54,564 nucleotides of DNA, from the NCBI GenBank assembly GCA_947453935.1, contig CANGJU010000005.1:1-54564 (forward strand), in the 5' to 3' direction. Position numbers and translations under genes: made by a program. Shown in pieces: positions 1-9,200 of the stretch (its first letter is position 1; each line of letters starts with the position of its first letter). This stretch comes from Bacteroidota bacterium (GTDB lineage Bacteria > Bacteroidota > Bacteroidia > AKYH767-A > OLB10). The notes under the pieces are model-generated. The model worked only from the letters and a program-made list of their open reading frames with translations, did no database searches and was not told the origin of the DNA.

Positions 1-31
1 GAAATAGGATTGTAAATTACAATGGCTTTTT

Positions 32-1912
32 TCATGGTTTGCAAATGGTATTAGTTAACATAGCTGATCTGAATTGTTGTAAATAGGATTTTAAAAGTAA
101 TTCTTCTTTGCTAAAATTGATTTTCGTTGTGATAAGGTTTTTCTTTAATAAACTATCATTAGCTAAATCATAAATCCCCGTCGATTTTTCGCCATCAAAT
201 TGTAATAATGTTTTATCATTTATCAATTGCCAGATTCCGTTACTATAACTCATGTTAAATGATTTTTCTTGATTAATCGGATTTCCAAACGCACTGAATT
301 TACCCGTATAATGAAGCATTTTTAAAGTTGTTGGAAGTATGTCTGTTTGTTGAGTAACGCTATTGCAGACTCCTTTTAATTTTAATGCTGGACAGTAATA
401 AATAATAGGAATTGTCAATTGTCCTGCAGCATTCGTATAGTAGTCCCCGTTAGAAGGACCAGTATGATCAGCAACGATGATAAATAAAGTATTACTAAAC
501 CATTTCTTTGTCGATGCTTTTTTAAAAAACGATGCTAATGCATAATCAGCATAACGCACACTTTCGTGATATTTTTCTTTTCCTTTCGGAAACTTGTTTT
601 TGAATTTAGCAGGAATTACATAAGGGTCGTGCGACGAGAGTGAAAAGAAGGCGCTGTGAAATGGTTCTTTCATTTCACTGATTTTTTCATTCATGAAATT
701 CAAGAACGAATCATCGTAAATTCCCCATCTACCATCGTCATCTTCTGCTTTGCCTTTGTATTCGTTTTTCCCAAAGTAATTTTGATAACCTGCAATCTTG
801 CTGTAGTTATCAAATCCCATTGTTCCATTGTGTCCTCCATGAAAAAAGGCAGTTGTATATCCTTCTTTTCCTAAGATAGATGCAAAAGAGTTTATACGAT
901 TTACATTATACGCTCCTGTAATAAATGGCTCATCCGTTAAATGTGGTATTGAACTTAATATAGCTGGAATTCCCTCGATCGAGCGTTTGCCATTTGCATA
1001 TGCATTCGTGCAAATCAAGCTTTCTTTCGCGAGTGAATCAAGAAAAGGTGTGTAAGTTTCATTATTAGTAAAGCTACCCACTAAGTGTTTCGAAAAACTT
1101 TCCATTACTAGTACAACTACATTCAGTTTTTGAAAGGAGATACTGTCGCGGTAGTTTTTTTCGTAGTTGAAAATATTCTTTGCCTGATTCTCGTCTAAAA
1201 ATTTTACCGACGGAATTGGGTCATCTCTCCAAGATTTTAAAATGGTAAAAGGAGTATTGAGTATTAATGGGACTTCATTCGGATTGACGCCAGAGATTGC
1301 ATTTTGTATGCTAATAGGCCGTAATTGTGTTCCTCCTCTAATTCCTATAAAGGATGCGCCAATGATTAAAATAAAAATACCGATGCGGTAAAATATTGGA
1401 GGATTAGAAAAGTTATTCGAGTTATAGCGATGATTGATTTTATTAATCATCATAATTGATAAACCCAATAGAATTAATAACACCAGTAGTAAATACCAAT
1501 AGTTTAGTAAGTAATTGCCAAGATTATTATTAACATCATCGCCTAAGCTAATCAAACTGAAAAAATCGGCAGTTGTCCGTTTGCCGGTGTATTCAAACCA
1601 TGCTGTGTCGATTAAGTTTAATAAAACACTCACAGCACTCACGGTTACCATATACCCATCTGCTAGCAATCTCCAAATTTTATTTGAATAGAGTGGCAGT
1701 GGTGCTACTTCTAGTAAAAGCACTGGCGACATTAATAAGCAGATGGCACTAATGTCAAATCGTAATCCGTAAATAAAATCAAGCAATAAACTTTCGCCAC
1801 CTGTTTGATGGTAGTTTAAATAAAACAATAATCGAAGACATGAATAAACAGTCAAAAGCAAAGCAAGCTTTAGTAGCAGTGATTTGTATTGATGATATCC
1901 GACTTTATTCAT
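32..1912 (-). CDS. LtaS-like membrane sulfatase / phosphotransferase family protein
   Basis: Alkaline-phosphatase-superfamily enzyme anchored in the inner membrane, of the family that transfers or hydrolyses phospho-head groups (LtaS, OpgB, phosphoethanolamine transferases). The first ~190 residues contain about five hydrophobic helices. The soluble domain follows: VVLVMESFSKH (about residue 265, acidic metal ligand), NGKRSIEGIPAIL (about 307, where LtaS has its nucleophile; here a Ser is the candidate rather than Thr), SSHDPY, and VADHTGPS (about 480, Asp-His metal ligands). The length of 626 aa fits the family. The start follows a TAAATTTG element by four bases and is divergent from the cupin gene. 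The substrate cannot be told from sequence; a role in modifying envelope lipids or glycans is inferred. Confidence 0.85.
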   Translation of the reverse strand: MNKVGYHQYKSLLLKLALLLTVYSCLRLLFYLNYHQTGGESLLLDFIYGLRFDISAICLLMSPVLLLEVAPLPLYSNKIWRLLADGYMVTVSAVSVLLNLIDTAWFEYTGKRTTADFFSLISLGDDVNNNLGNYLLNYWYLLLVLLILLGLSIMMINKINHRYNSNNFSNPPIFYRIGIFILIIGASFIGIRGGTQLRPISIQNAISGVNPNEVPLILNTPFTILKSWRDDPIPSVKFLDENQAKNIFNYEKNYRDSISFQKLNVVVLVMESFSKHLVGSFTNNETYTPFLDSLAKESLICTNAYANGKRSIEGIPAILSSIPHLTDEPFITGAYNVNRINSFASILGKEGYTTAFFHGGHNGTMGFDNYSKIAGYQNYFGKNEYKGKAEDDDGRWGIYDDSFLNFMNEKISEMKEPFHSAFFSLSSHDPYVIPAKFKNKFPKGKEKYHESVRYADYALASFFKKASTKKWFSNTLFIIVADHTGPSNGDYYTNAAGQLTIPIIYYCPALKLKGVCNSVTQQTDILPTTLKMLHYTGKFSAFGNPINQEKSFNMSYSNGIWQLINDKTLLQFDGEKSTGIYDLANDSLLKKNLITTKINFSKEELLLKSYLQQFRSAMLTNTICKP

Positions 1913-1916
1913 GCGA

Positions 1917-1924
1917 CAAATTTA
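1917..1924 (-). promoter_or_regulatory. Bacteroidota-type -7 element for the sulfatase gene
   Basis: Read on the minus strand this is TAAATTTG, a perfect match to the Bacteroidota sigma-A -7 consensus TAnnTTTG. It ends only four bases before the ATG at 1912, which would give a leaderless or nearly leaderless transcript. No convincing -33 TTTG was seen. Confidence 0.4.
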
Positions 1925-1956
1925 GTCAGTATAACCGAACAATTTTAAAATCACAC

Positions 1957-1984
1957 TTGGTTATCCATGGAAATCTTAAATTTG
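1957..1984 (+). promoter_or_regulatory. Bacteroidota-type promoter for the cupin gene
   Basis: TTGG at 1957-1960 and TAAATTTG at 1977-1984, with 17 bases between the TTG and the -7 element, fit the Bacteroidota -33/-7 promoter. The -7 element ends 13 bases before the ATG at 1998. Confidence 0.5.
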
Positions 1985-1997
1985 AAAAAAAATCAGC

Positions 1998-2423
1998 ATG
2001 ATAGCGCAAGAAATTATTGATCAATTAGGTTTAATTGAACATCCCGAAGGTGGTTATTACAAAGAGACTTACCGAAGTGAAATGGAAGGCAATTTCGAAG
2101 GTTTTGATGGAAAACGTAATTTAGGTACTTCTATTTATTTTCTGATGTTAGGGGGGCAGGCGACTTTGCCTCATCGAATTAAGAGTGATGAAATCTGGTT
2201 TTACCAATATGGTGCATCTTGTGAAATTGTAGAGGTTGACGAAAATGGAAATGAGCGCATCATCGTTTTAGGTCCTGATTTGGCTAATTGCGAAGTTTTT
2301 CAGCATGTTGTTAAAGCAGGCCTTTGGTTTTATTCTCGCGTACATCCAGAAAAAGACTATTGCCTTGCCGCATGTCATGTAAATCCTGGTTTCGACTTTC
2401 AGGATTTTGAATTAAAACCATAA
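1998..2423 (+). CDS. Cupin-fold DUF985 (Cupin_5) family protein
   Basis: Small cytosolic beta-barrel protein of the DUF985 family, related to yeast YML079w. Typical motifs are present: LIEHPEGGYYKETYRS at the N-terminus, TSIYFLM, HRIKSDEIWFYQYG in the barrel, and VKAGLWF with CHVNPGFDFQDFEL at the end. The 141 aa are full length for the family. There is no signal peptide. A sugar or other small-molecule ligand is suspected for the fold but no reaction is established. It is divergently arranged with the sulfatase gene and followed after 27 bases by a lipoprotein gene. Confidence 0.85.
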   Translation: MIAQEIIDQLGLIEHPEGGYYKETYRSEMEGNFEGFDGKRNLGTSIYFLMLGGQATLPHRIKSDEIWFYQYGASCEIVEVDENGNERIIVLGPDLANCEVFQHVVKAGLWFYSRVHPEKDYCLAACHVNPGFDFQDFELKP

Positions 2424-2450
2424 TATGCTAAATTTTTATAATTTCGAATC

Positions 2451-2873
2451 ATGAATAAGTTACATCTTTTACTTTTCAGTTTCTTTCTGTTAATCATTAC
2501 AGCCTGTACGGTTAGTGAAGAGGAAAAACAAGCAGATTTACAACGTCATCGCGATTCTGTTGCGGCTGCTGAAGCTATGATTCGATCCGCACAATTAGCC
2601 AATGAATCTAGAGCTAATGCACTTAAAGGTATTAATCAGGAAGCTTTGAAAAATGATTCTGTTATCAGAAAAGATAGTATTTTCAAAGCAATTAACGATA
2701 CTTCTAAAGTTTTAAAATCAGATACTTCCTCAGCTAAAAAGCCTGTTTCAACAAAACCAAAAACAGAGGTTAAGTCTGCGTTAAAAAAGGTCGATCAGTC
2801 TAAGTCCGTTGAAAAGAAAAAAGCAACTTCCAACAATAAAAGCACTAGCAAAAAGGCAGCACAAAAGAAATAA
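2451..2873 (+). CDS. small predicted lipoprotein with Lys/Ser/Ala-rich tail
   Basis: Not recognised as a member of a named family. The N-terminus is a lipoprotein signal: a short basic start, a hydrophobic run, and the lipobox-like LIITAC around residue 19. The next part (EEEKQADLQRHRDS, AAAEAMIRSAQ) is charged and likely helical. The last 50 residues are Lys/Ser/Thr/Ala-rich and low complexity, suggesting a disordered periplasmic tail. It lies between the cupin and BatA-domain genes on the same strand. Function unknown; a cell-envelope location is the only supported statement. Confidence 0.65.
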   Translation: MNKLHLLLFSFFLLIITACTVSEEEKQADLQRHRDSVAAAEAMIRSAQLANESRANALKGINQEALKNDSVIRKDSIFKAINDTSKVLKSDTSSAKKPVSTKPKTEVKSALKKVDQSKSVEKKKATSNNKSTSKKAAQKK

Positions 2874-2905
2874 TCTGAATTAGTCTTTTTAATTCAACTT
2901 TTAAT

Positions 2906-2913
2906 TAAATTTG
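2906..2913 (+). promoter_or_regulatory. -7 element upstream of the BatA-domain gene
   Basis: TAAATTTG matches TAnnTTTG exactly and ends nine bases before the ATG at 2923. The TTG that the ORF track uses as a start (2911) is the last three bases of this element, which argues against that start. No clear -33 TTTG was seen. Confidence 0.35.
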
Positions 2914-2922
2914 CCTCTTGAA

Positions 2923-4995
2923 ATGATAGCCCTATCGATACAGTTCCTCGCTCCCGGATTTTTTGCAGGACTTATTTTTTTAACCATACCAATACTTATT
3001 CATTTATTTAATTTCAGAAGATACAAGAAAGTTAATTTTACCAATGTTCGTTTTCTCAAAGAATTAAAGGAGGAGACGACAAAGCTTAATAAGTTAAAGC
3101 ACCTGTTGATTTTACTTTGTCGTTTATTGGCAATCACATTTTTAGTCTTTGCTTTTACCAAGCCAATAATTCCGCTAACAGCAGAGAAAAAAATCAAGAA
3201 TCAAAAAAACATCTCCGTTTTCGTAGATAATTCATTTAGTATGGAAGGGGTGAGCAAGGATGGACCTTTACTTGAAGTCGCAAAAAAGAAGGCGATTGAA
3301 GTGGCGAATGCGTATCCATCATCAGCGCGTTTTCAATTACTGACGAATGATTTCTTATCGGTGCATCAGCGACTCTTAACAAAAGATGAATTTATTGATG
3401 AGGTCGATAGAGTAAAGGTTTCTCCAATTTCTAAAACAATGTCTCAGATTGTCGCACGACAGTTAGATGCATTTAACTTACAGGCTAGCGAAGAGAAAGA
3501 ACTTTATATTATTTCAGATTTTCAAAAGTCGGCAGCTGATATTAATCAAATTAAAATTGATTCACTGGCTCATTTAAATTTTATTGAGTTGCCTGTACAA
3601 AATTCGTCTAATGCATACATCGATTCATGTTGGATTGAAAGTCCTGTTGTGCAACTTAACAAAACAGTAGAATTAGTTGTTCGTTTGAACAATAGCGGAG
3701 AAGATGATTTGGATAATGTGCCTGTTACATTGAAAATTAATGGAACGCAAAGGGCAGTTGCTTCAAGTGCCATAGCTGCCAATAGTTCATCGCTCGTGAA
3801 GATGAGTTTTACAATCTCACAGCCCGGTTGGCAAAAAATGAAAATTTCAATTACCGATCAACCGATTGTTTTTGATGACGACTATTTTCTTTCGTTTAAT
3901 GTGAAGGAAAATTTATCTGTGATTGCTTTGGATGGTAATAATCCCGGTCCTTATTTGAAAGCACTTTATGCCAACGACCCATTTTTTAAATTCTCTTCTG
4001 TCCCAGTAAATCAGGTCGATTACTCTGTGATGCAAAACAGCCAGGTGATTGTTCTGAATCAGTTAAAGGAAATATCAAATGGACTTGCAGAAGAACTTAA
4101 AAAGTTTGTTGAGAAAGGTGGTTCTGTAATTTGTTTTCCGGATTCAGCCATCGATTTAAATTCATACTCACCTGCATTGACATCATTGGTTGGAGAGAGT
4201 TATTCTTCTCTTGTACGAACAAGTGATAAAGTTGCAAAGCTTGATTTTAAGAATGGAATTTTTAATGATGTGTTTGATGAATCAACAAAAAATCAGACGA
4301 ATCTCGATTTGCCTAAAGTCAATTCTTATTATTCGCTGAACACTGCAGTATCATCAGGTCGAAATTCATTACTTCAATTAGAGTCTGGTGCAACTTTCTT
4401 AGCTGAATATAAAATTGGAAAAGGGAAAGTGTATTTGTTTACAGTTCCTTTAAGTAGTCCGTTTTGTAATTTGTCGCAACATGCTTTGATAGTGCCGCTA
4501 TTATACAAAATGGCTATTCTAAGCATGAATCTCCCGCAGAACAGTGCAATCATTGGTGAGAAAGATGAGTTGTTTGTTAATGAAAATCTATCTGTTGGAG
4601 ATAATGTGTTACATCTTATCAATGAAGAAAACAAAACGGATATTGTTCCGCAATTAAAAACGGTGAATGGAGGAATACAAATTACTACTAATGGTTTACT
4701 AACGAATGCAGGATATTATAATCTGAAAAACGGTGATAATACCTATGCGGTTTTTTCATTCAACTATAATCGTAAAGAATCAAACATGCAATTCATGAGC
4801 GAAGATGATTTGAAGTCTAAAGCGGAAGAGTCGCATTTAATGAACTATGCTTTTTTCAACGACCAGGGTGGAAGTCTTACCAAGAAAATTAGTCGTCTAT
4901 CAGAAGGCATTGCTCTTTGGAAGTATTGTATCATTATCGCATTGCTCGCTTTTTTAGCTGAAATATTAATCATTAGAATCTGGAAAACAATATGA
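2923..4995 (+). CDS. BatA-domain membrane protein with VWA-like region
   Basis: Inner-membrane protein of the Bacteroidota group with an N-terminal BatA (aerotolerance regulator) domain. The first ~90 residues hold two hydrophobic helices around the family signature IPILIHLFNFRRYKKVNFTNVRFL and the following LLILLCRLL segment. A VWA-like part follows (ISVFVDNSFSM, a degenerate MIDAS), then large extracytoplasmic Ig-like/GATase-like regions, and a last helix near the C-terminus (YCIIIALLAFLAEILII). I chose the ATG at 2923 over the TTG at 2911 because homologues start close to this residue and the TTG lies in a promoter-like element. The last four bases overlap the dihydroorotase start, so the two are probably co-translated. 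Exact function is unknown. Confidence 0.8.
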   Translation: MIALSIQFLAPGFFAGLIFLTIPILIHLFNFRRYKKVNFTNVRFLKELKEETTKLNKLKHLLILLCRLLAITFLVFAFTKPIIPLTAEKKIKNQKNISVFVDNSFSMEGVSKDGPLLEVAKKKAIEVANAYPSSARFQLLTNDFLSVHQRLLTKDEFIDEVDRVKVSPISKTMSQIVARQLDAFNLQASEEKELYIISDFQKSAADINQIKIDSLAHLNFIELPVQNSSNAYIDSCWIESPVVQLNKTVELVVRLNNSGEDDLDNVPVTLKINGTQRAVASSAIAANSSSLVKMSFTISQPGWQKMKISITDQPIVFDDDYFLSFNVKENLSVIALDGNNPGPYLKALYANDPFFKFSSVPVNQVDYSVMQNSQVIVLNQLKEISNGLAEELKKFVEKGGSVICFPDSAIDLNSYSPALTSLVGESYSSLVRTSDKVAKLDFKNGIFNDVFDESTKNQTNLDLPKVNSYYSLNTAVSSGRNSLLQLESGATFLAEYKIGKGKVYLFTVPLSSPFCNLSQHALIVPLLYKMAILSMNLPQNSAIIGEKDELFVNENLSVGDNVLHLINEENKTDIVPQLKTVNGGIQITTNGLLTNAGYYNLKNGDNTYAVFSFNYNRKESNMQFMSEDDLKSKAEESHLMNYAFFNDQGGSLTKKISRLSEGIALWKYCIIIALLAFLAEILIIRIWKTI

Positions 4996-6272
4996 AATTA
5001 GCATTTCACGGTGTTACAGTTGCCGACCCTCGTTCTGAATTCAATCGCAAAAAGGTTGATATTTTAATTGTTGATGGAATTATTTCAGAAATATCTGAAC
5101 ATGCTTCGGATAGACGATACAGTGAGGATGTAGATGTTAGGCATTGTGAAGGTGTTTTTATTTCTCCGGGCTGGTTAGATATGAAAGCCAATTTTAGAGA
5201 GCCAGGCTACGAACAAAAAGAAACAATTGAAACTGGACAAGCAGCAGCTGCGAAAGGTGGATTTACTGCGGTATTGTTAATGCCATCCGTAAATCCTGTC
5301 ATTCATAAAAGAGCAGATGTTGAGTTTTTAATTGGCAAATCGAAGAAGAGTAATGTAGATGTGTTTGTTGCAGGTGCATTAACAGTGAATAGAGAAGGGA
5401 AGGAGCTTGCTGAATTATACGATATGCAGTTAGGCGGTGCCGTTATATTTACTGATGATAAAAAAGCAATCAATAATAGCGGACTCTTATTAAGAGGATT
5501 ACAATATGCAGATAATATCGGTGCAAAAGTAATTGTATACGCCGATGAAAAATCACTTTCTGGTGAATCTGTCGCTAATGAAAGTGCAACAACTACCAAG
5601 CTTGGATTTAAAGGATCGCCATCAATTGCCGAAGGCATTGCTTTGGAGCGGGATATTCGTTTAGCTGAATATGCTAATACCCCATTGCATTGTAGTGGTA
5701 TTTCAACATCTGAAGCGGTAGATGCCATTCGTACTGCTAAACAAATGGGATTAACAGTAACAGCTGAAGTGAATGCTGCACATCTTTATTTTACGGATGA
5801 TGTTTTAACAACTTTTGATAGTAACTATAAAGTTAAACCTCCCTTCCGTGGTGTTACAGATAGAGATGTTTTGAAAGAAGCTTTATTGGATGGTACAATC
5901 GATTGTGTTGTAACGGATCATTCACCAGAAGATAGTGAATCGAAAGATGTAGAGTTTGAATATGCAGCATCCGGAATGATTGGATTAGAAACAGCCTATT
6001 CAGTTTTGAATTCTGCTTTTGATGGCACCATAGAGCCAGATCATATTGCCAAAGTGCTTTCAATAAATCCACGTATGGTAATTGGTGTTGATGTCCCTTT
6101 AATTACATCAGGTGCCATTGCCAATTTTACCTTGTTTAATCCAACAGCTGAAGTTGTATATGGATTAACTGATTTGAAATCTAAGTCGCGCAACACACCA
6201 TTTTTAAATCGTGTTCTTAAAGGCAAGGTAATGATGACAATTAATAAAACAGTTTTGTCGGATAATTTTTAA
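4992..6272 (+). CDS. pyrC: dihydroorotase-family protein, probably non-catalytic
   Basis: Member of the type I dihydroorotase/amidohydrolase family, whose active members close carbamoyl-aspartate to dihydroorotate in pyrimidine synthesis. Family landmarks are clear: SPGWLDMKANFREPGYE (about residue 57), GGFTAVLLMPSVNP, KVKPPFR and VVTDHSPED (about 305). However, the metal site is largely gone. The canonical DxHxHxREPG reads DMKANFREPG (both His replaced by Lys and Asn). The HaE ligand reads VYADE. The HvST ligand reads SGIST. Only the Asp of TDH remains. It therefore looks like a PyrC'-type pseudoenzyme, as known beside ATCase in some bacteria, or an amidohydrolase of changed function. It overlaps the BatA-domain gene by four bases and ends exactly where the convergent protease gene ends. 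Confidence 0.75.
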   Translation: MKLAFHGVTVADPRSEFNRKKVDILIVDGIISEISEHASDRRYSEDVDVRHCEGVFISPGWLDMKANFREPGYEQKETIETGQAAAAKGGFTAVLLMPSVNPVIHKRADVEFLIGKSKKSNVDVFVAGALTVNREGKELAELYDMQLGGAVIFTDDKKAINNSGLLLRGLQYADNIGAKVIVYADEKSLSGESVANESATTTKLGFKGSPSIAEGIALERDIRLAEYANTPLHCSGISTSEAVDAIRTAKQMGLTVTAEVNAAHLYFTDDVLTTFDSNYKVKPPFRGVTDRDVLKEALLDGTIDCVVTDHSPEDSESKDVEFEYAASGMIGLETAYSVLNSAFDGTIEPDHIAKVLSINPRMVIGVDVPLITSGAIANFTLFNPTAEVVYGLTDLKSKSRNTPFLNRVLKGKVMMTINKTVLSDNF

Positions 6273-9200
6273 TTATTTAAAACTAAAGTTATTCGTTTGT
6301 TGCATTACAACAGGGTTTTTACTCCATGTTTCTAGTGAGTTTCTATGTCGTAAAACGATGTAGTAAGCATTGCCTAGTAGTGAAGCAGGAAGAGTACTGG
6401 TAGAATTTCCATTAGTATCAAGTGTAGATGTAACGGAATGCACTAGTGCAAATGGACTAATCACCTCATGCAGTTCAATTCGAATGGTATCTGACTCATT
6501 TGGAGAAGAAACAGCATTTAATGTTCCTCCGTTATTATAAAATCCTTCAATAAATGCTGCAACATTAAGTGTTAAGAAATTTGTTACAGTAATAGTTCCA
6601 GAGCTTGCTGCGCCACAAGGTGTAACAACACTTAGTGGTCCTGAAGTAGCACCCGTAGGTATAACAGCTGTTATTGAAGTAGGACTATTAATGGTGTAAT
6701 TGCTGATAACACCTCCGTTAATTGTAAGGCCGCTTGCATTATTAAGATTGGTTCCTGTTATTGTTATCGTGCCACCTACGGGAACCGTTGTTGGAGTTGT
6801 TGATGTGATGGTAGGTGAATTAGTAATTGATATATTGATGCTGTTGGATAGTTTAGTGCAATTACTTCCAGCATAAGGAAAGTAAATTGACCAGCTTTGA
6901 ATTCTTCCTGTATCTGTAGCGGCTCTGTCAAATGCTACTAAAGACCAATTACCATTCGGATTGATTTTGCCACCGCCTAATGATGCAAATGTTGTTGTTG
7001 TAGTTGCATTGGTACAACCTGTTACTGTGAATATTGTATTCCATGGTTTAAATAATCCGGTATAGGGCGCTCCACTTGTTCCTAATATTGCAGATCCGGA
7101 ATCTGCAAATATGGTATTCGTGAAATTATCTCCACTATTATTTGTGTTGCCTGTCTGATCGCTTAATCCTATTCTTGTTCCATCAGGCGCTTGAAGATAA
7201 ATATCTAAATCTCCCACCCATGTATGTGTGATATTCATCTTTACATAAATGCCGCTGCTTCTAATAGTACCACTGTAGCCACTAACATTAATTGTATTTG
7301 TTGCAGCTGTGCATGAATTATCTGTAATGAAAGAGGTTGAAGTTGAATTAAATGTTTGTGCACCAATTGGTGTTATCGAAGCAATCACATCATAACTTCC
7401 TGTTGTTGTGGCGAGGTAGGTATTACCAGTTGCTCCACTAATTGCATTACCATTTAATCGCCATTGGTAATTATATCCAGGTTGAGCAGTAAAATTCAAT
7501 TGAACACCTTGATTACTACATGAAGTGGTAGATCCACTTGCAGTAATTACAGGAGAAATAGGCGCGCTTGAAACATTAATTGCTAGTGTTGATGTAGATC
7601 CGCTACCGCAAGCATTTACACCTTGCACTGTAATGGTTCCTGATTGTGCAGTGTCACTGAAGTTAACCGCAATTGCATTTGTATTGCTTCCACTGATTAT
7701 TTGAGCACCACTTGATAATGTCCACAAGTAACTTGTTGCATTAGCGATGGTAGTTATTACATAGTTTATGTTATTGGTTCCTTGACAAAGTGCATTTGTT
7801 CCAGTGATAGATCCGGGAGCTGATGGTAGTGCATTTACTGTTACAGCATAATTTGCTGATGCTGGTCCATTGCCACAAACATTGCTGGCAACAACAGAAA
7901 CATTTCCACTAACCGCATTAGTTGAAGTAGAACAAGTAATTGAGTTGCTGTTTGCGCCCGCAATAATTGTAAATCCAGTTGGTAACGTCCATGAATAGGT
8001 GCTAGCGTTAGCAACTGATGTAGATGTGTAAACAACACTATTTTGTCCTTGACAAATACTGCTTAATCCTGATATTGTACCTGCGGTTGTAATTGGGTTT
8101 TGTATTGTGAGATTAGTACCATTATCGGCCCCTGTAACTGCGGGGTTCGAAGCAATAACTCGAATTCGATAACCACTGCCTGTTGGAGTATTAGAAGGGA
8201 TAATACAATTGATGCTACCAGTATTTGTTGAAGCTGATAATGTTCCGATATTTATTGGTATAGCAAAACTTCCAGTTGCGTTTGATAATTGCGCTGTAAA
8301 AATATTTCCTGCATTAGCAGGACCATCGCCAGTGTAGTTAATAATTAATGATGATCCGCTGCAATAAGTGGTAGTCGTAAGTGATGATGTGTTTAATGTC
8401 GAAAGAACAGTCGATCCTGCTGCAATGGTAAAGTTGGTATTGGATATATCAAAGAAAATATTTCCAACACTTTGCACTTTAATTCTCGCTGTAGTTGATA
8501 AGTATGCTGGGACAGTGATTGTTTCTGTACCATCATTCGGTGTTGAGCTTAGAATTGTTAGAGGGTAGGTATACCCACCATCAGTAGAAAGTAAAATAGC
8601 TACGTTAGTGCATGAAATAGGACTCGCAGTGGTGTTAGATATATTCCATGTTACTACTGCCGATTGACCAGTGTTCCAGGTTACATTGGTATTAGGACTT
8701 GTAACAGCAAATGCACTAGTAGTATTTATTACGTTTACTTTGACGGTGTCTTCAGGATGCATAACTCCACCACCGCCAATTCGGTTGTCCCTCACCGTTA
8801 TTCTGAATTTCAGTGTTCGCGCATAGCTCGGTAATAGCTCTCCTATGGTTGTTACATTGTTAACGATGTCGCTTATTTTCGGGAAAGTACGTGTTGGACT
8901 ACTAACAGGAGAAAAGGGACGAAATATTGGTGCATCTCCTACAGGCGCATTCCAGTTTCCAGTTGCGCCTAAATCATATTCTTCCCAACAATAGGTTAAT
9001 GCGTCACCGTTAGCATCGCTTCCAGATGCTGTAAGTTCAAACGGCGTTTGAAATGGAATATTATAAACTAATGTAGAAGTAACAGTAGGAGGTGTGTTTC
9101 CAGTGTTGGTTGTAGTAGGGCAAGTGCTTCCACCACCAGTGGTTATATAAGTGGTTATTTGATCAAAGCTCTTTGTGTGAAAATAAGGAATGCTATTCGG

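Noticed and set aside
656-874. plus-strand ORF of 72 aa within the sulfatase gene
   Set aside because: Antisense shadow of a conserved coding region, without family features; the same holds for the other short ORFs within large genes (e.g. 8368-8568, 9324-9551, 11817-12035, 48910-49188).
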